Part shown: positions 23,850 to 34,559 of the stretch, piece by piece
Numbering within the stretch: the stretch's first letter is position 1
Layout of the letters: each line of letters starts with the position of its first letter
Assembly (NCBI GenBank): GCA_964016875.1
Contig: OZ024735.1
Span: forward strand, 8,789,338 to 8,853,337
DNA length: 64,000 nt
DNA from: Fallopia convolvulus
Taxonomy: Eukaryota > Streptophyta > Magnoliopsida > Caryophyllales > Polygonaceae
Direction of reading: 5' to 3'
Notes under the pieces: generated by a model
Seen by the model: only the letters and a program-made list of their open reading frames with translations
The model's database searches: none
Told to the model about the DNA's origin: nothing
Made by a program: the position numbers and the translations under genes

Positions 23850-24799
23850 TGATGCGGGGATAAACCGCTTGATGCCCGATCTTCGACGTTCGTGATTCAA
23901 ACAATAGAAACAAGAACAAAGTGGTCAGAAATGGATTCAAACGAAAGCGACTCAATGAGAACAATGGAAGCAACGACTCAAAGACACAAAACAGACTCGA
24001 TGACAACAAACAAATGCAACAAAGAAACAAGGAAACGACTCAATAAAGGACTGAAGATCAACTCCTAGAAACAACTAGAAGACCCTTGGCTCGACGAGAC
24101 AAGAACAACCTAGAATGATCGAGAAACCAACCTTTACGATCTCACACAAACAAGGAGCAAGCCTTGTAGCACGAGAAAGGGGCTCGTGATTGTTGAAAGG
24201 CACCAATCTTCTATGAAATTGACACAATCCAAAACAAACCAAGCTGCAAACACACACACGGTTTGAAAGCCAAAGGCTCTCGTTTTCTCTCTATTCAATG
24301 AGAAAGCAAATGCAAATTCTGAGTTGTCTACCCTGAAAATAAAACATCCTAAGCTATTTATATGTCTTGACAAAATAACAATAGAAATAATGTCTAATTA
24401 AAACTAAAAGATAACTAAGGCCCAAAATGGAAATGGCCCAATAAAACAAATCCAGCAAAACTAAAAGATAGCATGCTCGTGCCCGGACTCGCACGCACAC
24501 ACGCGGACAGGCGCGCTCAGGGGCGCGCCGTATCGTTGCTGCGCTGGAACGAGCGCGCCGTTGCATCGCGGGGCGTGTCGCATCGCTGGAATTGGAGCGC
24601 GCCGCTGCAGCCTCCGTCGGCGCTCAAGATACACACCGCCCTGGCCTTGGACTCCATACAAGCTCCTGCCTCCTTAGCCATAGTGTAGCCTACAAAAGCA
24701 TTCATCTCGCGTTGTAGCTTCTTAGCTCGAGCACGGGTGAGTGGTCCATCAAAGAGTGTAGGCGCGCCCGGTGGAGGCTGCCTAGATGGTCCCTCATCA
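23850..24799 (-). repeat. Element 2 3' LTR (950 bp)
   Basis: It starts in element sense at 24799 with TGATGAGGGACC and ends with CCCCGCATCA at 23850. It is 51 bp shorter than the element 1 LTR because the GC-rich part of U3 is different. The stretch 24799-24517 is also coding. Confidence 0.96.
24354..24362 (-). promoter_or_regulatory. TATA box in element 2 3' LTR
   Basis: TATAAATAG on the minus strand, at the position equivalent to 13746-13754 in element 1. Its active twin in the 5' LTR is at 31485-31493. Confidence 0.62.
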
Positions 24800-27700
24800 A
24801 CCTCCCCTTCTTGGAAAGGATTCGACCCCGAATCCAACTCTTCATCCACGGCTAAGTACGGCGTAAGATCAGCGACATTGAAGGTGGCGCTCACACCATA
24901 ATCCCCGGGCAGCTCTAACTTGTAAGCATTGTCTCCAATCCGTTGAAGCACCTTGAAAGGTCCATCGCCTCTTGGAGACAGTTTGTTCTTCCTTAGCTCC
25001 GGAAACCGCTCCTTCCTGAGATGCGCCCATACCAAATCGCCGGGTTGGAAAATCACGCGGCGCCGCCCATGGTTGGCGCGCCTAGCATTGTACTCGGCCT
25101 TTTGCTCCAACCGAGTCTTGGTTCGAGCATGCAGCTCCTTAATAAATTCAACGTGCTTTCCTGCATCAAAACTTTCATGCTCCCTCATTGGAAATGGGGT
25201 AAGATCTAAGGGGGTGAGTGGGTTAGTACCATAAACACATTCAAATGGAGTTAACATAGTAGATGAGTGCATAGTGCGATTGTAAGCAAACTCCACATGA
25301 GGTAAAGCTTCTTCCCACATTTTCAAATTCTTTTTAATAATGGTTCTAAGGATAGTAGCTAACGTCCTATTGGTCACTTCGGTTTGCCCATCAGTTTGTG
25401 GGTGGCTAGAGGTAGAGAACATTAGCTTAGTTCCTAGCTTATTCCATAACGTCCTCCAAAAATGGCTAAGGAACTTGGTATCCCTATCACTCACTATTGT
25501 TTTTGGTATGCCATGAAGCCTAACTATTTCCCTAAAGAACAAGTTAGCTACATTACTAGCATCATCAGTTTTATGGCACGGCACAAAGTGTGCCATTTTC
25601 GAGAATCGGTCAACTACCACCATAATTGAATCCCTCCCCTTCTTAGTCCTAGGCAACCCTACTATAAAGTCCATGGATAAATCCTCCCAAGGGGCTGTAG
25701 GCGTAGGCAAAGGGGTGTAAAGTCCATGTGGCATCAACCTAGATTTGGCTCTTAAACAATCAACACAACGCTTAACTACATTTTCAACGTCTCTAAGCAT
25801 GTGTGGCCAATAAAAATGAACCCTAAGAGTATGATAAGTTTTATCCCTCCCAAAATGTCCCATTAGGCCGCCCTTATGGGCTTCCTCAACCAACAATAAA
25901 CGCAAAGAGCAACGAGGAATGCAAACTTTATCTACTCTAAATAAAAATCCATCATGAATGTAGTATTTCTCATCCGAACCCTTTTGCATGCAGCACTTAA
26001 AAGCATCACCAAAATCAATATCATTCTCATATAATTCACGAATGTAAGTAAATCCTAACACTCTAGAATCTAATGAGACAAGTAAAGCATGGCGACGTGA
26101 CAAGGCATCGGCTACTACATTATCCTTTCCCTTTTTATATTTTATGACATATGGAAATGTCTCAATGAATTCCATCCACCTACCATGCCTTCTATCCAAT
26201 TTATCTTGACTCTTGAAATGTTTTAAAGATTCATGGTCAGTTTTCAAGACAAATTCACTAGGCCAAAGATAATGTTGCCATGTTTTTAACACTCGAAACA
26301 AAGCATATAACTCTTTATCATAAGTCGAGTAGTTTAAACATGCACCTTTCAATTTTTCAGAAAAGAAGGCAATAGGCTTACCTTCTTGCATGAGAACGCC
26401 TCCAATTCCAATGCCACTCGCATCACACTCCACTTCGAAGGGCCGAGTGAAGTCGGGCAAGGCCAACAATGGGGCATGCGTCAATCTGTCCTTTAGGGTG
26501 TTGAATGCCCTCTCTTGTGCCTTCTCCCATTTGAACTCACTCCTCTTCTTAGTGATTTCGGTCAAGGGAGCAGTAATGGTGCTAAAATCCCTCACAAATC
26601 TCCGATAGAAGCTGGCGAGGCCGTGGAAGCTCCTGACTTGGCCAATGGAGGTAGGCGTTGGCCACTCTTGAATCGCCTTTATCTTGGCTTCGTCTACTTG
26701 TAATCCTTTGGAGCTCACTACAAACCCAAGAAAAGTGACATGATTAGTGCACAATTCACATTTCTTCAAATTTGCATACAAGTGCTCTAATCTAAGTGTA
26801 GAGAGTACTTCCCTCAAATGATCTTCATGCGTTTCTAGGGATTTGCTATAGATCAGAATATCATCAAAATAAACAACAACAAATTTCCCTATGAAGTTTC
26901 TAAGCACATGATTCATTAGACGCATGAAAGTACTTGGGGCGTTTGTAAGCCCGAATGGCATAACAAGCCATTCATAGAGACCAAACTTGGTCTTGAAGGT
27001 TGTTTTCCATTCGTCCCCCTCCTTCATCCTTATTTGATGGTAGCCACTTTTTAAATCTATCTTTGAAAAGATAGTGGCTCCATGCAATTCATCTAGCATG
27101 TCGTCTAGACGAGGGATGGGGTGCCTATACTTTACCGTTATGTTGTTAATAGCCCTACAATCGACACACATACGCCATGTGTTGTCTTTCTTAGGCACTA
27201 GCAACACCGGTACAGCACAAGGGCTTAAACTTTCCCTAATGTATCCCTTATCCAATAACTCTTGGACTTGGGATTGGACTTCTTGAGTCTCCTTGGGGTT
27301 CATACGATAGGCTGGCCTATTAGGCAAAGATGCTCCGGGAATGAGATCAATTTGATGCTCGATTCCTCTAATTGGAGGTAAGCCAGCCGGTATCTCATCG
27401 GGAAATACGTCATTGTATTCCTCAATGAGCCCCAAAATTTGTGGGGGCAAAGAGGCTCTAAGTTCCTCATTCAACAAACTCAGCTCCTTGCACAAGAGCA
27501 TGAGTGTTGTTTGCCCATCCAAATACTCGGTCTCTAACTCCCGCTTGGAAGCCAAAAGTGCGCTGGAGGGTGGGAGATTGTTAGGTGAGCTCGTCTTACC
27601 CCGAGCTGTCCCCTTCTTTCCCTCACCTTCTCCACTTACCTTACTTACCTTCTTTTTGTCAAACTCCTCGGCCACCTGCATAGGCGTCATGGGTTTGAGC

Positions 27701-29664
27701 ACTTTGGTTTGGCCATTGTAGGTGAAGGTGTTCCGGTTGGTGAATCCATCATGCGTGACCTTCCTATCATATTGCCATGGGCGACCTAATAAAATGTGAC
27801 AAGCCTGCATAGGAACTACATCACAAAGAACAACATCCTCGTAATGCCCTAATTTAATAGAAACATGCGCTTGCTTGTTCACTTTAAGTTCTCCACAATC
27901 GTTCATCCAATGCAATTTATAAGGTCTAGGGTGTTGAGTCATAGATAATTGCAATTTTTGTACCATTTCAAGACTAGCAATGTTACAACAACTTCCACTA
28001 TCTATTATCATGTTGCAAACCTTACCCTTAATTAAACATCGAGTATGAAATAGATTTTCACGTTGATTATCTTCACAAGGGGCTGGTTTTATATGCATGT
28101 TATGTCTAGCAATTAAAGATTCCCCTGATTCATACTCTATCTCATCCTCATCATCATGCAAATCATCATTATTAGGCTCATTTTCATGCACATCATCAAT
28201 TTCTTCCTCAGATTCATATTGGCCTAAATGATTGATTAAAAGTGTTTTCTTGTTAGGGCAATCTTTCATCATGTGCCCTCTACCTTGGCACTTAAAACAC
28301 ACAGTATCCCTAGCTCTAGAGGAAGGGTTAGAGGTACTACCCTTAGGAGCTGCCGAAGCTCCACTATTGGGGCCCTTGTTGTAGGATGGCGCGGTGCCCG
28401 CGGAAGACTTGGTCCGGCCAGCTTGATCTCCATAGGCGCCGGCGGTGCTTCCTCGTTCCTTTGTAGGCGCGCCTTCCTTTCCATAAGACATGGCCTGACC
28501 ACGGTTGTTCCTCCATGAGTTGGGCTGGTTACTCGTGCCTCGGCCTCCTAGAATCCGTGCCTTGTTCTTTTTCTCAACCTTCATAGCTAAATGTAACAAA
28601 CCAGTCATAGTAGTATATGGATATAAATCGACCTCATTAGCTAAAGAAGGATGTAAAACTCGAAGGAAACGTGCCATTGTGGACTCTTCATCCTCATCCA
28701 CATTGGCTCTTACCATTGCCACTTGCATGGCATTGTAAGTTTCCTCGGCACTCATTGAACCTTGCTTGAGATTCTCCAATCTTTGACGCAGCTCACGTGC
28801 ATAATGTTGGGGAATGAAACGCCTCCTCATGAGGGCCTTCATTTGCTCCCAAGTTCCTATTGGTGCGTCAAGAGCTCTTCTCCTTTCCTTTACTAGATTA
28901 TCCCACCAGATTAGTGCATAACCGGAAAATTCAAGGGTGGCGAGTTGTACCTTTTTATGCTCGGCAAAGTTATGGCAATTCCATATTTGTTCAATTTTCG
29001 TCTCCCACTCCATGTAGACGTCCGGATCACACTTGCCTTCAAAGGCTGGGATCTTCACTTTGATTTTTCCTACTCCATCTTGCTCGGGCTCTCTAGGCCG
29101 CCTTGGACGCCTATCTCTGTCTTCGCGCCTTGAATAGCGCTCCCAATGTTCATCATCTTCGGCGTCATACTCATCGAAATGGTCTTCTTGGCCCGGAGCT
29201 CTCCTATGTCCCTGAAAATCATGAAATTCATTAGCACGATTTCGCCCTTCCCTAGCGGGAGAGGGTAATTGGCTAATTGGGACCCCTTGAGCAAAAATCC
29301 CGGGAGAATGGAAATGAGTTGAGTTCAAGTGATCTTCCCTGTTTTGATGATGGGAAGTGGAGGCAAAATTCGGATCCATGCTGGACGGATGGAACGTAGG
29401 CGCGGACTCACGAGCGCGCCCTTGCCCTTGGCTCGCCGCTGCGGCTGGATCGTGCGCCGTTGGCGCGGTACCTGGCGTGACGCTCGGTGCGGCCCCCGGT
29501 TGAGGCGTCGTAATTGTTTGCGCCTCCAAGGCGGCCATGCGTGAATTGAGGCGCGCCATGTTGCTGTTGAGAGAGCTCAACAAGTTGAACACATCGGGGT
29601 GAACCGGGTCGGGGCTCCTGGATTGGTGGGATCCTCTCTCGTCTCCTGACATGATCACACACAA
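24517..29664 (-). CDS. Element 2 gag-pol polyprotein, 1715 aa, intact
   Basis: The frame is uninterrupted and collinear with the element 1 polyprotein up to residue 1622, so domain positions are the same: Gag about 200-370, CCHC at 456-469, protease D555, RT with YFDD at 932-935, RNase H from D1081, integrase HHCC (H1263, H1270, C1300, C1303) and D1332/D1393/E1429. Differences are scattered substitutions. The integrase has P in IVGLPRTKKG and V between the zinc cysteines, probably the ancestral states. The last 93 residues come from the 3' LTR. They share TRARAKKLQREMN with element 1 and then diverge, so the very end is probably not under strong selection. No stop or frameshift was found; coding capacity looks complete. 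Confidence 0.95.
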   Translation of the reverse strand: MCVIMSGDERGSHQSRSPDPVHPDVFNLLSSLNSNMARLNSRMAALEAQTITTPQPGAAPSVTPGTAPTAHDPAAAASQGQGRARESAPTFHPSSMDPNFASTSHHQNREDHLNSTHFHSPGIFAQGVPISQLPSPAREGRNRANEFHDFQGHRRAPGQEDHFDEYDAEDDEHWERYSRREDRDRRPRRPREPEQDGVGKIKVKIPAFEGKCDPDVYMEWETKIEQIWNCHNFAEHKKVQLATLEFSGYALIWWDNLVKERRRALDAPIGTWEQMKALMRRRFIPQHYARELRQRLENLKQGSMSAEETYNAMQVAMVRANVDEDEESTMARFLRVLHPSLANEVDLYPYTTMTGLLHLAMKVEKKNKARILGGRGTSNQPNSWRNNRGQAMSYGKEGAPTKERGSTAGAYGDQAGRTKSSAGTAPSYNKGPNSGASAAPKGSTSNPSSRARDTVCFKCQGRGHMMKDCPNKKTLLINHLGQYESEEEIDDVHENEPNNDDLHDDEDEIEYESGESLIARHNMHIKPAPCEDNQRENLFHTRCLIKGKVCNMIIDSGSCCNIASLEMVQKLQLSMTQHPRPYKLHWMNDCGELKVNKQAHVSIKLGHYEDVVLCDVVPMQACHILLGRPWQYDRKVTHDGFTNRNTFTYNGQTKVLKPMTPMQVAEEFDKKKVSKVSGEGEGKKGTARGKTSSPNNLPPSSALLASKRELETEYLDGQTTLMLLCKELSLLNEELRASLPPQILGLIEEYNDVFPDEIPAGLPPIRGIEHQIDLIPGASLPNRPAYRMNPKETQEVQSQVQELLDKGYIRESLSPCAVPVLLVPKKDNTWRMCVDCRAINNITVKYRHPIPRLDDMLDELHGATIFSKIDLKSGYHQIRMKEGDEWKTTFKTKFGLYEWLVMPFGLTNAPSTFMRLMNHVLRNFIGKFVVVYFDDILIYSKSLETHEDHLREVLSTLRLEHLYANLKKCELCTNHVTFLGFVVSSKGLQVDEAKIKAIQEWPTPTSIGQVRSFHGLASFYRRFVRDFSTITAPLTEITKKRSEFKWEKAQERAFNTLKDRLTHAPLLALPDFTRPFEVECDASGIGIGGVLMQEGKPIAFFSEKLKGACLNYSTYDKELYALFRVLKTWQHYLWPSEFVLKTDHESLKHFKSQDKLDRRHGRWMEFIETFPYVIKYKKGKDNVVADALSRRHALLVSLDSRVLGFTYIRELYENDIDFGDAFKCCMQKGSDEKYYIHDGFLFRVDKVCIPRCSLRLLLVEEAHKGGLMGHFGRDKTYHTLRVHFYWPHMLRDVENVVKRCVDCLRAKSRLMPHGLYTPLPTPTAPWEDLSMDFIVGLPRTKKGRDSIMVVVDRFSKMAHFVPCHKTDDASNVANLFFREIVRLHGIPKTIVSDRDTKFLSHFWRTLWNKLGTKLMFSTSSHPQTDGQTEVTNRTLATILRTIIKKNLKMWEEALPHVEFAYNRTMHSSTMLTPFECVYGTNPLTPLDLTPFPMREHESFDAGKHVEFIKELHARTKTRLEQKAEYNARRANHGRRRVIFQPGDLVWAHLRKERFPELRKNKLSPRGDGPFKVLQRIGDNAYKLELPGDYGVSATFNVADLTPYLAVDEELDSGSNPFQEGEVDEGPSRQPPPGAPTLFDGPLTRARAKKLQREMNAFVGYTMAKEAGACMESKARAVCILSADGGCSGALQFQRCDTPRDATARSFQRSNDTARP
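24800..24812 (-). other. Polypurine tract of element 2
   Basis: AAGAAGGGGAGGT on the minus strand directly precedes the 3' LTR. It is identical to the tract of element 1 and also lies inside the reading frame. Confidence 0.85.
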
Positions 29665-30965
29665 CGCACTACAAGCAAATGGTTAATGTTAGTCAAAACG
29701 ATAAACTCCTCGCTTGTGTTTCACTCGCTCTCACTCTCGGGTGGTGTGATCGAGCTTGTTGTTGCAATCTGCCTTGAAATGATCAAAATCAAGTTGAAGT
29801 TTAGTAGATCAATCAAACACGAGAAGAGAAGGTTGGAGGAAAGAGGATTTAAACAAATGAAGACTCGAGTGAAAACAGAAACAGGAAGTAGAGAAAATGA
29901 GAAGAAGACTCGATTATAAACAAGACCAGAATTGAGAAAGAGAAAATTGTCAAACAAAGAGTTAGATCAAACCTTGATTAAGCCTGTCTCACCTTGATTT
30001 CCTTAACCAAGAGTGCACTTGGAGTGGTTTGTTGGGTGAGGCGTAGGGTGGCTTTTTGTGAAGGTTCGAGGTATACTCCAATGGCGTCCGACAATAGGGA
30101 AGAAACGGAGAGAAAAGGAAGATTCTTGCACTTTTTTTTTTGACTTACACAAAATACTTACAAGTATGCAATAATGGAAGCTATACTATGATATGAATTA
30201 AAGAAGAGATAAGAGATTAAAGAATCTGATTTTCTGAATTTTTTCTTTTCTTTTCTTTTCTTTTCCTTTCTTTTCTTTTCTTTTTTTTTTTTTTCAGAAA
30301 TACTCAGATAATTAAGATAAATACGAAAATACAAAAAAAAATGCTAAAATAATATGCAATATGAAAGTGCAAGAAAATAAAATAGAAATGTAGCAGATTT
30401 AATGTGATGGGCGTGGGAGTGGTGGGATGCAATCCCTGATTTTGTGGTTGGTGGGGAAAGTCTCAAGGCTGAAATGTAGGAGGTGGGTATGAATTTGGAC
30501 GTTGGGAGAGTGTGGGAATGGATTTGAATGGGTCTTGCTACTTTGTAGGAGGTGGGTGTAGCTTTTGTGGCTGAAATGAAGGTTGTTAGAATCTTTGAAC
30601 TAGTCAACCTTAAATATAGGAGGTGGGAAAGGTAATTGAATTTCTGACTTAATTAAATTAAATCAGCTCCTCCTTACTTAATTCAAACGTGGATGATGGT
30701 TCTAGGAAGGTGGTGGACGTTTTTTGTGAAGGTGGTGGGCAGGAGGTGTGTTGGTGACGGTTACTTGAAGTTTAGGGTGTGTTTGGCTGGGGCGAAACAA
30801 ACCACTTCAGCAAGCAACAAACTGGTCAGTACTTTCAAGTTTAATTAAAGAGATTGAGATTAATCAAACCTGATCGGATCCTTGTAGACGCTACTCCTCT
30901 TTTTGGTATTTTGTAGACTCTAATGGTGAATCGACTCGGAAATGGAAAAGAACGTCGTCAACGAA
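29665..30965 (-). other. Element 2 untranslated leader
   Basis: About 1.3 kb lies between the primer site and the first Met. It holds a CTTTT-rich microsatellite at about 30236-30295 on the plus strand. It is nearly the same as 48536-49838 of A' and clearly different from the leader of element 1. Confidence 0.8.
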
Positions 30966-30977
30966 GCTCTGATACCA
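30966..30977 (-). other. Primer binding site of element 2
   Basis: TGGTATCAGAGC on the minus strand lies three bases inside the 5' LTR, matching initiator tRNA-Met as in element 1. Confidence 0.93.
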
Positions 30978-30980
30978 ATT

Positions 30981-31930
30981 TGATGCGGGGATAAACCGCT
31001 TGATGCCCGATCTTCGACGTTCGTGACTCAAACAATAGAAACAAGAACAAAGTGGTCAGAAATGGATTCAAACGAAAGCGACTCAATGAGAACAATGGAA
31101 GCAACGACTCAAAGACACAAAACAGACTCGATGACAACAAACAAATGCAACAAAGAAACAAGGAAACGACTCAATAAAGGACTGAAGATCAACTCCTAGA
31201 AACAACTAGAAGACCCTTGGCTCGACGAGACAAGAACAACCTAGAATGATCGAGAAACCAACCTTTACGATCTCACACAAACAAGGAGCAAGCCTTGTAG
31301 CACGAGAAAGGGGCTCGTGATTGTTGAAAGGCACCAATCTTCTATGAAATTGACACAATCCAAAACAAACCAAGCTGCAAACACACACACGGTTTGAAAG
31401 CCAAAGGCTCTCGTTTTCTCTCTATTCAATGAGAAAGCAAATGCAAATTCTGAGTTGTCTACCCTGAAAATAAAACATCCTAAGCTATTTATATGTCTTG
31501 ACAAAATAACAATAGAAATAATGTCTAATTAAAACTAAAAGATAACTAAGGCCCAAAATGGAAATGGCCCAATAAAACAAATCCAGCAAAACTAAAAGAT
31601 AGCATGCTCGTGCCCGGACTCGCACGCACACACGCGGACAGGCGCGCTCAGGGGCGCGCCGTATCGTTGCTGCGCTGGAACGAGCGCGCCGTTGCATCGC
31701 GGGGCGTGTCGCATCGCTGGAATTGGAGCGCGCCGCTGCAGCCTCCGTCGGCGCTCAAGATACACACCGCCCTGGCCTTGGACTCCATACAAGCTCCTGC
31801 CTCCTTAGCCATAGTGTAGCCTACAAAAGCATTCATCTCGCGTTGTAGCTTCTTAGCTCGAGCACGGGTGAGTGGTCCATCAAAGAGTGTAGGCGCGCCC
31901 GGTGGAGGCTGCCTAGATGGTCCCTCATCA
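30981..31930 (-). repeat. Element 2 5' LTR (950 bp)
   Basis: It matches 23850-24799 at offset 7131 with one difference seen (C at 31027 against T at 23896). A TATA box lies at 31485-31493. It ends against CACCT. Confidence 0.96.
31485..31493 (-). promoter_or_regulatory. TATA box in element 2 5' LTR
   Basis: TATAAATAG on the minus strand is the likely promoter core of element 2, identical in motif and position to that of element 1. Confidence 0.65.
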
Positions 31931-31935
31931 CACCT
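31931..31935 (+). other. Target-site duplication of element 2, right copy (CACCT)
   Basis: CACCT follows the LTR terminal CA and matches 23845-23849. The satellite continues as TCGACCGTACGACAG. Confidence 0.97.
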
Positions 31936-34559
31936 TCGACCGTACGACAGTTTTGGGCATTTTCGGGAAGGGTCTTGGTTTGAGGCTGAATGGTACGACG
32001 ATTTTCGTACCGGAACTTTTGCGAGTTTTTTCCGTTTTTTTGTCTTTGATGTGCTAGTTGGTGCTTATGAAAAACATTTTGTAAAGACACATTCGACCGT
32101 TGAACCGTTTATGGCATTTTCGCAATGGGTGTAGGTTTGAGGTAAAATGGTATAAAGATTTTCGTAACAGAACTTTTGCGAGTTTTTTTCTGTTTTTTGC
32201 TTGGATGGACTAGCATGGGCCTAAGAAAAACCTTTTTTAAAGACACATTCGCCCGTACAACCGTTTAGGGCATTTTCGGGAAGGGTCTTGGTTTGAGGCT
32301 GAATGGTACGAAGATTTAATCTTCGTACCAGAACTTTTGCAAGTTTTTTTCGTTTTTTTGTCTTGGATGTGCTAGTTGGGGCCTAAGAAAAACATTTTGT
32401 AACGACACATTCGACCGTACAACCGTTTAGGGCATTTTCGGGAAGTGTCTTGGTTTGAGGCTGAATGGTACGAAGATTTTCGTACCTGAACTTTTGCGAG
32501 TTTTTTCCGTTTTTTTGTCTTGGATGTGCTAGTTGGTGCCTAAGAAAAACATTTTGTAAAGACACCTTTGACCGTTGAACCGTTTATGGCATTTTCGGAA
32601 TGGGTGTAGGTTTGAGGTAAAATGGTACGAAGATTTTCGTACCAGAACTTTTGCGAGTTTTTTTTTCTGTTTTTTGCTTGCATGGACTAGCATGTGCCTA
32701 AGAAAAACCTTTTTTAAAGACACATTCGACCGTACAACCGTTTAGGGTATTTTCGGGAAGGGTCTTGGTTTAAGGCTGAATGGTACGAAAATCTTCGTAC
32801 TTGAACTTTTGCGAGTTTTTTCCGTTTTTTGGCTTGGATGTCCTAGTTGGGCCCTAAGAAAAACCTTTTGTAAAGACACATTCGACCGTACCACCGTTTA
32901 GGGCATTTTCGGGAATGGTCTTGGTTTGAGGCTGAATGGTACGAAGATTTTCGTACCTGAACTTTTGCGACTTTTTCCCTTTTTTGTCTTGGATTTGCTT
33001 ATTGGGGCCTAAGAATTTTTTTTGTAAAGACACATTCGACCATTGAACCATTTAGGGCATTTTCGGATTGGGTGTAGGTTTGAGGTTAAATGGTACGAAG
33101 ATATTCGTACGAGAACTTTTGCGAGTTTTTTTCCGTTTTCTGGCTTGGATGGACTAGCATGGGCCTAAGAAAAACCTTTTATAAAGACACCTTCGACCAT
33201 ACGACAGTTTAGGGCATTTTCGGGAAGGGTCTTGGTTTGAGGCTGAATGGTACGAAGATTTTCGTACCAGAACTCTTGCGAGTTTTTTCCGTTTTTTGTC
33301 TTGGATGTTCTAGTTGGGGCCTAAGAAAAACATTTTGTAAAGACACATTCGACCGTACCACCGTTTAGGGCATTTTCGAGAAGGGTCTTGGTTTAAGGCT
33401 GAATGGTACGAAAATCTTCGTACCTGAACTTTTGCGAGTTTTTTCCGTTTTTTGGCTTGGATGTCCTAGTTGGGGCCTAAGAAAAACATTTTGTAAAGAC
33501 ACATTCGACCGTACCACCGTTTAGGGCATTTTCGGGAATGGTCTTGGATTGAGGCTGAATGGTACGAAGATTTTCGTACCTGAACTTTTGCGAGTTTTTT
33601 CCGTTTTTTTGTCTTCGATTTGTTAGTTGGGGCCTAAGAAAAACATTTTTTAAACACACATTCGAACGTTGAACCGTTTAGGGCATTTTCGGGAAGTGTC
33701 TTGGTTTGAGGCTGAATGGTACGAAGATTTTCGTACCTGAACTTTTGCGAGTTTTTTCCTTTTTTTGTCTTGGATTTGTTAGTTGGGGCCTAAGAAAAAC
33801 ATTTTGTAAAGACACATTCCAACGTTGAACCGTTTAGGGCATTTTCGGGAAGTGTCTTGGTTTGAGGCTGAATGGTACGAAGATTTTCGTAACTGAACTT
33901 TTGCAAGTTTTTTCCGTTTTTTGTCTTGGATGTGCTAGTTGGGGCCTAAGAAAAACATTTTGTAAAGACACATTCGACCGTTGAACCGTTTAGGGCATTT
34001 TCGGAATGGGTGTAGGTTTGAGGTCAAATGGTACGAAGATTTTCACACCAGAACTTTTGCGAGTTTTTTTCCGTTTTTTGGCTTGGATAGACTAGCATGG
34101 GCCTAAGAAAAACCTTTTGTAAAGACACATTCAATCGTACAACCGTTTAGGGCATTTTCGGAAAGGGTCTTGGTTTGAGGATGAATGGTACGAAGATTTT
34201 CGTACCAGAACTCTTGCGAGTTTTTTTTCCATTTTTTGGCTTGGATAGACTAGCATGGGCCTAAGAAAAACCTTTTGTAAAGACACATTCGACCGTACAA
34301 CCGTTTAGGGCATTTTCGGGAAGGGTCTTGGTTTACGGTTGCATGGTACGAAAATCTTCGTACCTGAACTTTTGCGAGTTTTTTCCGTTTTTTTGCTTGG
34401 ATGTGCTAGTTGGGGCCTAAGAAAAATATTTTGTAAAGACACATTCGACCGTTCCACCGTTTAGGGCATTTTCGGGAATGGTCTTGGTTTGAGGCTGAAT
34501 GGGACGAAGATTTTCGTACCTGAACTTTTGGGAGTTTTTTCCGTTTTTTTTGTCTTGGA

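Larger units (their letters stand above)
23850..31930 (-). mobile_element. Element 2: complete CRM-like Ty3/gypsy chromovirus, 8081 bp
   Basis: Same family and strand as element 1 with the same parts: 5' LTR 30981-31930, PBS 30966-30977, leader, gag-pol 29664-24517, PPT 24812-24800, 3' LTR 24799-23850 and CACCT duplications. The LTRs are 950 bp and differ at one site that I could find (T at 23896, C at 31027), so this insertion is also young. The coding core is very close to element 1. The U3 part of the LTR and the leader instead resemble A' at 48536-50827, while R/U5 resembles element 1, so it looks like a recombinant of two subfamilies. Confidence 0.95.

Noticed and set aside
29721..30607. 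Short frames in the leaders (29686-29957, 30344-30607, 48588-49480)
   Set aside because: They lie in A/T-rich or microsatellite sequence, are not shared with element 1 and have no recognisable product.
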